A stretch of 9,039 nt of DNA from JACDAN01 sp035711385 (GTDB lineage: Bacteria; Actinomycetota; Thermoleophilia; Gaiellales; Gaiellaceae): contig DASTCG010000105.1 in NCBI GenBank assembly GCA_035711385.1, positions 1 to 9,039 on the forward strand. Direction: 5' to 3'. Position numbers and translations under genes: made by a program. The notes beneath the pieces were generated by a model. The model searched no databases and had not been told where the DNA came from. It saw only the letters and a list, made by a program, of their open reading frames with translations. Shown here one piece after another: positions 6,351-9,039 of this stretch; within the stretch, counting starts at the first letter, position 1; every line of letters begins with the position of its first letter.

Positions 6351-7879
6351 TTCGTCGGCACTGGTTGCGGCCCTCCGATGTGCGGGCTCTCGGATGCCGC
6401 CGGCTCGGGCTCATGCGCCGGCGCCGGCACGGCGAGATACGCCGCGCCGATCCCGAGCGCGAGCCAGGTGATCGGATCCTCGAAGAACCCGCTGTACGCG
6501 AGCGCGTGGGTGAAGAGCGCGAGGAGCACGGCGCCGAGCGAGAGCGCGAGCACCGGCCTGGCCTGCCGGAGGAGGAGCAGCATGCGAACCGTGGCCAGGA
6601 GCAACACCGTGTACAGCGCGAAGCCGATCAGCCCCAGCTCGGCGGCGACAGTGAGCGGCGTCGTGTGCGAGACGAACCGCGCCTCGCGCGCGCTGCGCCC
6701 GGCGCCGATCTCGCGGCTCACCTTCGGCTGGGCCCCCAGCCCGACGCCGACCAGCGGCTGCTCACGGACGACGTCGATCGTCAGCTCGGCGCGCTGCCAG
6801 CGACCGCTGGTCAGCTCCCGGATCGACTTGTCACGCGCGTCGACGGCGACGAAGCCCGCGGCGACGAGGACGGCCACGGCGCTCGCGACGAGCATGATCC
6901 GCCGGGCGGCCGAGTCGCCGGCGACGATGGTCACGGCGGCCGCGACGACGAAGAGCGAGGCCATGCTCGACTGCGAGTAGGAGAAGTAGAGCCCGGCGAA
7001 GAGCAGGATCATCAGCGGCACGGCGAGCGCGAGCGAGATCCGCCGCGCCCAGAACAGCACGAGGAGCACGGCGAAGCCGAGCACGACGTGGCGTCCGTAG
7101 AGGCTCGGGTCGGTGAAGAGCGAGGTGACGCGGAAGAACGGCGAGTACGCGTTCGCGACCTCGAGCCTGGGGGAGTAGAAGAGAAGATCCTTGGTCGCCT
7201 GTTGCCAGAGGCCGACGACTGCGAACACCGACGCGAGCCCGATCGCGATTACCGCGAGGGCCTTCGGGAGCCAGGGCGCGAGATCCGCGCGCGTGACGAC
7301 CGCGACCATCGCCGCGAAGGGGAGGAGGAAGAACGCGAGCAGGTTCGCGCCGGCGTCGAGGTCCCGCGTCCACAGGAGCGAGAGCGAGGCGTAGGCGAGG
7401 AAGGCGGCGGCGGGCACCGCGATCAGCCGGGGCGGCGCCGCGACGTCCTCCCGCCGAAGCGCGCGGTAGAGGAAGGCAAGCGCGGCCGCCGTGAGGACGC
7501 CGTAGAGCGGGATCAGCCGGCCCAGCTTCCCTCCTTCGGCGACCGCGAAGAAGAAGCGGTAGTGCCGGTCGAAGTCGAGCGGCGGTCGAAACGGGGCCGC
7601 GAGCACGAGCGCAGGGATCGTCAGGAGCGGGTAGCGGACGAAGACCGCCGCCGCCGCCACCACGAAGACGAGCCCGCCGACCCCGGCCGCGGCGGCCGTG
7701 GGCGACGCTGCCCGGTCGAGCGCGCCCGTTCCGGCCATCGAGACCGCGAGCAGCGCCTCGGCGACGGCCAGCAGGGCGAATCCCGCAAGCAGCGTCGCTC
7801 TCCGACCGGCGAGGATCGCGAGCGCGGCGCCGCCGGCGCCGACGATCCCCGCGAGCTCCGCCAGTCCGGCCTCGTCCAT
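6347..7879 (-). CDS. O-antigen ligase / Wzy-type polymerase family membrane protein
   Basis: This 510-residue protein has about a dozen hydrophobic segments and a large polar loop before the last helices, as in the Wzy_C/WaaL family, whose members polymerise or transfer undecaprenyl-linked glycans outside the membrane. Family signatures are FFRVTSLFTDPSLYGRHVVLG (248-268, the R...F-x-D-P pattern), YFSYSQSSMASLF (298-310), the loop motif SGRWQRAELTIDVV then QPLVGVGLG (358-382), and SHTTPLTVAAELGLIGF (404-420), where H405 matches the catalytic-loop histidine. The T-x-S-R motif usual in helix context reads S-Y-S-Q here. The C-terminus after the last helix is a short Pro/Glu-rich tail. The ATG at 7879 is preceded by a TAGTAT box rather than a Shine-Dalgarno. 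The next gene starts within its stop codon. Whether it is a ligase, polymerase or protein O-glycosyltransferase cannot be decided. Confidence 0.85.
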   Translation of the reverse strand: MDEAGLAELAGIVGAGGAALAILAGRRATLLAGFALLAVAEALLAVSMAGTGALDRAASPTAAAAGVGGLVFVVAAAAVFVRYPLLTIPALVLAAPFRPPLDFDRHYRFFFAVAEGGKLGRLIPLYGVLTAAALAFLYRALRREDVAAPPRLIAVPAAAFLAYASLSLLWTRDLDAGANLLAFFLLPFAAMVAVVTRADLAPWLPKALAVIAIGLASVFAVVGLWQQATKDLLFYSPRLEVANAYSPFFRVTSLFTDPSLYGRHVVLGFAVLLVLFWARRISLALAVPLMILLFAGLYFSYSQSSMASLFVVAAAVTIVAGDSAARRIMLVASAVAVLVAAGFVAVDARDKSIRELTSGRWQRAELTIDVVREQPLVGVGLGAQPKVSREIGAGRSAREARFVSHTTPLTVAAELGLIGFALYTVLLLATVRMLLLLRQARPVLALSLGAVLLALFTHALAYSGFFEDPITWLALGIGAAYLAVPAPAHEPEPAASESPHIGGPQPVPTK

Positions 7880-7891
7880 CCCCGGGGCCGG

Positions 7892-7897
7892 ATACTA
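7892..7897 (-). promoter_or_regulatory. Putative -10 element of the ligase/GT87 operon
   Basis: On the minus strand this reads TAGTAT, close to the TATAAT consensus in an otherwise GC-rich stretch. It ends 12 bases before the ATG at 7879, implying a 5' leader of only about 5-6 bases. No clear -35 is present at the usual spacing. No Shine-Dalgarno fits between it and the ATG, consistent with a nearly leaderless message. Confidence 0.35.
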
Positions 7898-7922
7898 CGT
7901 CCCTCCGTCGAAATGGCTACCT

Positions 7923-7955
7923 AGGGGCCCCATCCAGCAATACATGCCGGCCCCT
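7923..7955. repeat. Short inverted repeat in the divergent intergenic region
   Basis: AGGGGCC (7923-7929) pairs with GGCCCCT (7949-7955) across a 19-base spacer. It lies between the divergent O-antigen ligase and PIG-L genes, so an operator or transcript-end structure is conceivable. In DNA this GC-rich a 7-base dyad can arise by chance. The rest of the 209-base gap (7880-8088) shows nothing else that I can name. Confidence 0.25.
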
Positions 7956-8088
7956 GGCCCGCGATCACGCGGCGCCAGAGCCCACCCTCCTCCTCACAAA
8001 GGTCTCATGACCGTTGCTCGTCGGAGTGCGGCCTCTGGCTTGGTGCTCGCGACCCAGAAGCTCGGCGGCATTACTGGACGGGGCACGA

Positions 8089-8724
8089 GTGATCACTGCC
8101 TGGAAGCGCGTGCTCGTACTCGCGCCGCACACGGACGACGGAGAGTTCGGCTGCGGCGCGACCCTCGCGCGGCTCGTCGACGACGGGACCGAGGTTCGGT
8201 ACGTCGCCTTCTCGATCGCGACCCGGTCGCTGCCGGACGGCTTCCCGCCGGACACGCTCGCGCGCGAAGTGCGCGAGGCGACGGCCGAGCTCGGCATTCC
8301 CGAGCCGCTGCTCGACGTGCACGACTTCGAGGTGCGCACCTTCCCCGAGCACCGGCAGGAGATCCTCGAGCTCCTGATCGGGCTCTGGGAGGAGTGGAAG
8401 CCCGATGCGGTGCTCCAGCCCAGCCTGCGCGACATCCACCAGGATCACCAGGTCGTGGCCGCGGAGGGGCTCCGCGCCTTCAAGCGGACGACGATCCTCG
8501 GCTACGAGATCCCCTGGAACAACTTCAATTTCGACTACCAGGCGTACGTGGCGCTCGAGCGCGAGCACGTCGAGCGCAAGGTGCGCGCGCTTGCGAGGTA
8601 CGAGTCGCAGCAGCACCGCCGGTACTCCGACCCCGAGTACATCTGGAACCTGGCCCGGACGCACGGGGTGAACGTCAACCGCGAGTATGCGGAGGTGTTC
8701 GAGGTCTATCGCGTCGTCGCGTAG
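8089..8724 (+). CDS. PIG-L (LmbE-like) family N-acetyl sugar deacetylase
   Basis: This 211-residue cytoplasmic protein matches the zinc-dependent PIG-L/LmbE family, which removes acetyl groups from N-acetylglucosamine-type sugars. The N-terminal strand RVLVLAPHTDDGEFGCG (7-23) carries the PHxDD-x-E metal/catalytic motif, with Thr instead of the usual Pro after His14. The second metal site is DIHQDH (115-120), in the position of the family's H-x-x-D-H. The length suits the compact bacterial branch rather than MshB, which is about 300 residues. The frame is open back to a TTG at 8014, but those 25 extra residues do not resemble the family. I chose the GTG at 8089, where homology-like sequence begins; GGACGGGG upstream is at best a weak ribosome site. 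The neighbouring GT-C and ligase genes suggest a sugar of a surface glycan as substrate, which is inference. A role in bacillithiol or mycothiol synthesis is not excluded. Confidence 0.85.
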   Translation: MITAWKRVLVLAPHTDDGEFGCGATLARLVDDGTEVRYVAFSIATRSLPDGFPPDTLAREVREATAELGIPEPLLDVHDFEVRTFPEHRQEILELLIGLWEEWKPDAVLQPSLRDIHQDHQVVAAEGLRAFKRTTILGYEIPWNNFNFDYQAYVALEREHVERKVRALARYESQQHRRYSDPEYIWNLARTHGVNVNREYAEVFEVYRVVA

Positions 8725-8778
8725 GGGGCACAGCCGGCTCGGCGGAGACCCCTGCCGTTCGGAGTCGGCCAGCTCTGC

Positions 8779-9039
8779 TCAGCCGCGGACGAGTGCCTCC
8801 GCCTCCCGCTCGTACTCCGGCCCCAGCTGGCGAAGCGGGCGGAGCAGTCCGCCTCGCCGCCGGCGAGGTGCGCTTCCAGCGAGTCGAGGTGCGAGTGCCA
8901 CCCCGCTCCGTAGCCCGCGATTGCGCCCGGCGGGAGACCGCGGTGGTCGAGTCGGTTCGTCCAGAAGCGGCTGATCCAGGCGTCGAGCTCGGCGAGGCCG
9001 GCGTCGTCGACCGAGTAGAGCCGGCGCGTGCCTTCGGTG
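8779..9039 (-). pseudogene. Remnant of an ArsR-type regulator joined to an SRPBCC protein, with internal deletion and frameshift (partial)
   Basis: Read on the minus strand from the right edge, the first ~31 codons (9038-8946) give TEGTRRLYSVDDAGLAELDA and then a W-I-S-R-F-W segment. This is the C-terminal strand and helix of ArsR-family regulators (the 'EGRRRLY...L-x-x-L-x-x-W' pattern). In the same frame it becomes HRGLPPGAIAGYGAGWHSHL, then DSLEAHLAGGEADCSARFA, the last part of SRPBCC/AHSA1-type proteins. The end of the regulator and roughly the first hundred residues of the SRPBCC domain seem to be missing. At about 8829-8831 the frame breaks: the expected ending QLGPEYEREAEALVRG followed by TGA (8781-8779) lies in another frame and would be restored by one extra base. 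A Cys codon also stands where this family usually has Trp (ADCSARF). These changes indicate a decayed gene. Sequencing error could explain the frameshift but not the joined domains. Confidence 0.65.

Noticed and set aside
5005..6414. 469-residue minus-strand frame overlapping the GT87-like gene
   Set aside because: It is an Arg/Pro/Ala-rich out-of-frame shadow. The GT87-like frame in the same region has coherent helices and motifs.
4872..6980. 702-residue open frame on the plus strand
   Set aside because: It is Arg/Glu/Asp-rich and antisense to the GT87-like and ligase genes, whose own frames show membrane helices and family motifs. It has no recognisable domain.
6365..7924. 519-residue plus-strand open frame opposite the ligase gene
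   Set aside because: It is dominated by R, E, D and G, which is the mirror of hydrophobic codons on the other strand. It has no start context or domain.
8014..8088. N-terminal extension of the PIG-L protein from a TTG at 8014
   Set aside because: The added 25 residues show no family similarity, and the GTG at 8089 sits just before the first conserved strand.
8723..8753. Possible terminator hairpin after the PIG-L gene
   Set aside because: AGGGG and CCCCT could pair across about 20 bases that include the palindrome AGCCGGCT, but the stem is only 5 base pairs and no T-tract follows.
1..9039. CRISPR array, tRNA, phage or transposon structure
   Set aside because: I saw no regularly spaced direct repeats, no cloverleaf-like segment, no transposase or integrase motifs and no terminal inverted repeats on either strand.

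Overview
The window is high-GC, densely coded DNA. Its GTG starts, coupled genes, probable leaderless transcripts and gene types suggest an actinobacterium, perhaps of the Thermoleophilia/Gaiellales kind. No rRNA or marker gene confirms this. I see no tRNA, CRISPR array, insertion sequence or phage gene. Base composition looks even throughout, apart from a decayed gene at the right edge. No gene-free stretch exceeds 300 bases; the longest is 209 bases at 7880-8088.

Layout from left to right: (1) The left edge holds the last codons of an ABC permease (probably CysW), then cysA, the ATPase of a sulfate/thiosulfate importer. (2) Convergent with cysA is a gene for a large secreted protein. It looks like a TIM-barrel glycosidase-like half joined to a SurA/PpiC-like half, and its stop codon shares a CTAG with that of cysA. 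(3) Divergent from it is a coupled pair: a membrane-anchored protein with FlgD-type Ig-like domains, and a membrane-anchored PQQ-type beta-propeller. (4) Convergent with the propeller, overlapping it by about 200 bases, is a minus-strand operon of two polytopic membrane proteins: an O-antigen ligase/Wzy-like protein followed by a GT87-like GT-C glycosyltransferase. (5) Divergent from this operon is a PIG-L (LmbE-like) deacetylase. (6) At the right edge on the minus strand is an apparent pseudogene: the end of an ArsR-type regulator runs in frame into the end of an SRPBCC protein, and a frameshift follows.

The middle and right parts read as an envelope and surface-glycan neighbourhood. The GT-C enzyme and the ligase/polymerase would act on lipid-linked sugars outside the membrane, and the deacetylase could trim N-acetyl groups on a sugar precursor. 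The secreted glycosidase-like protein, Ig-like protein and propeller would lie outside the membrane. That they work together is inferred from proximity only. The least familiar items are the glycosidase-like/SurA-like fusion, the Ig/propeller pair with unusual cysteines, and the 200-base antisense overlap at the propeller's C-terminus.
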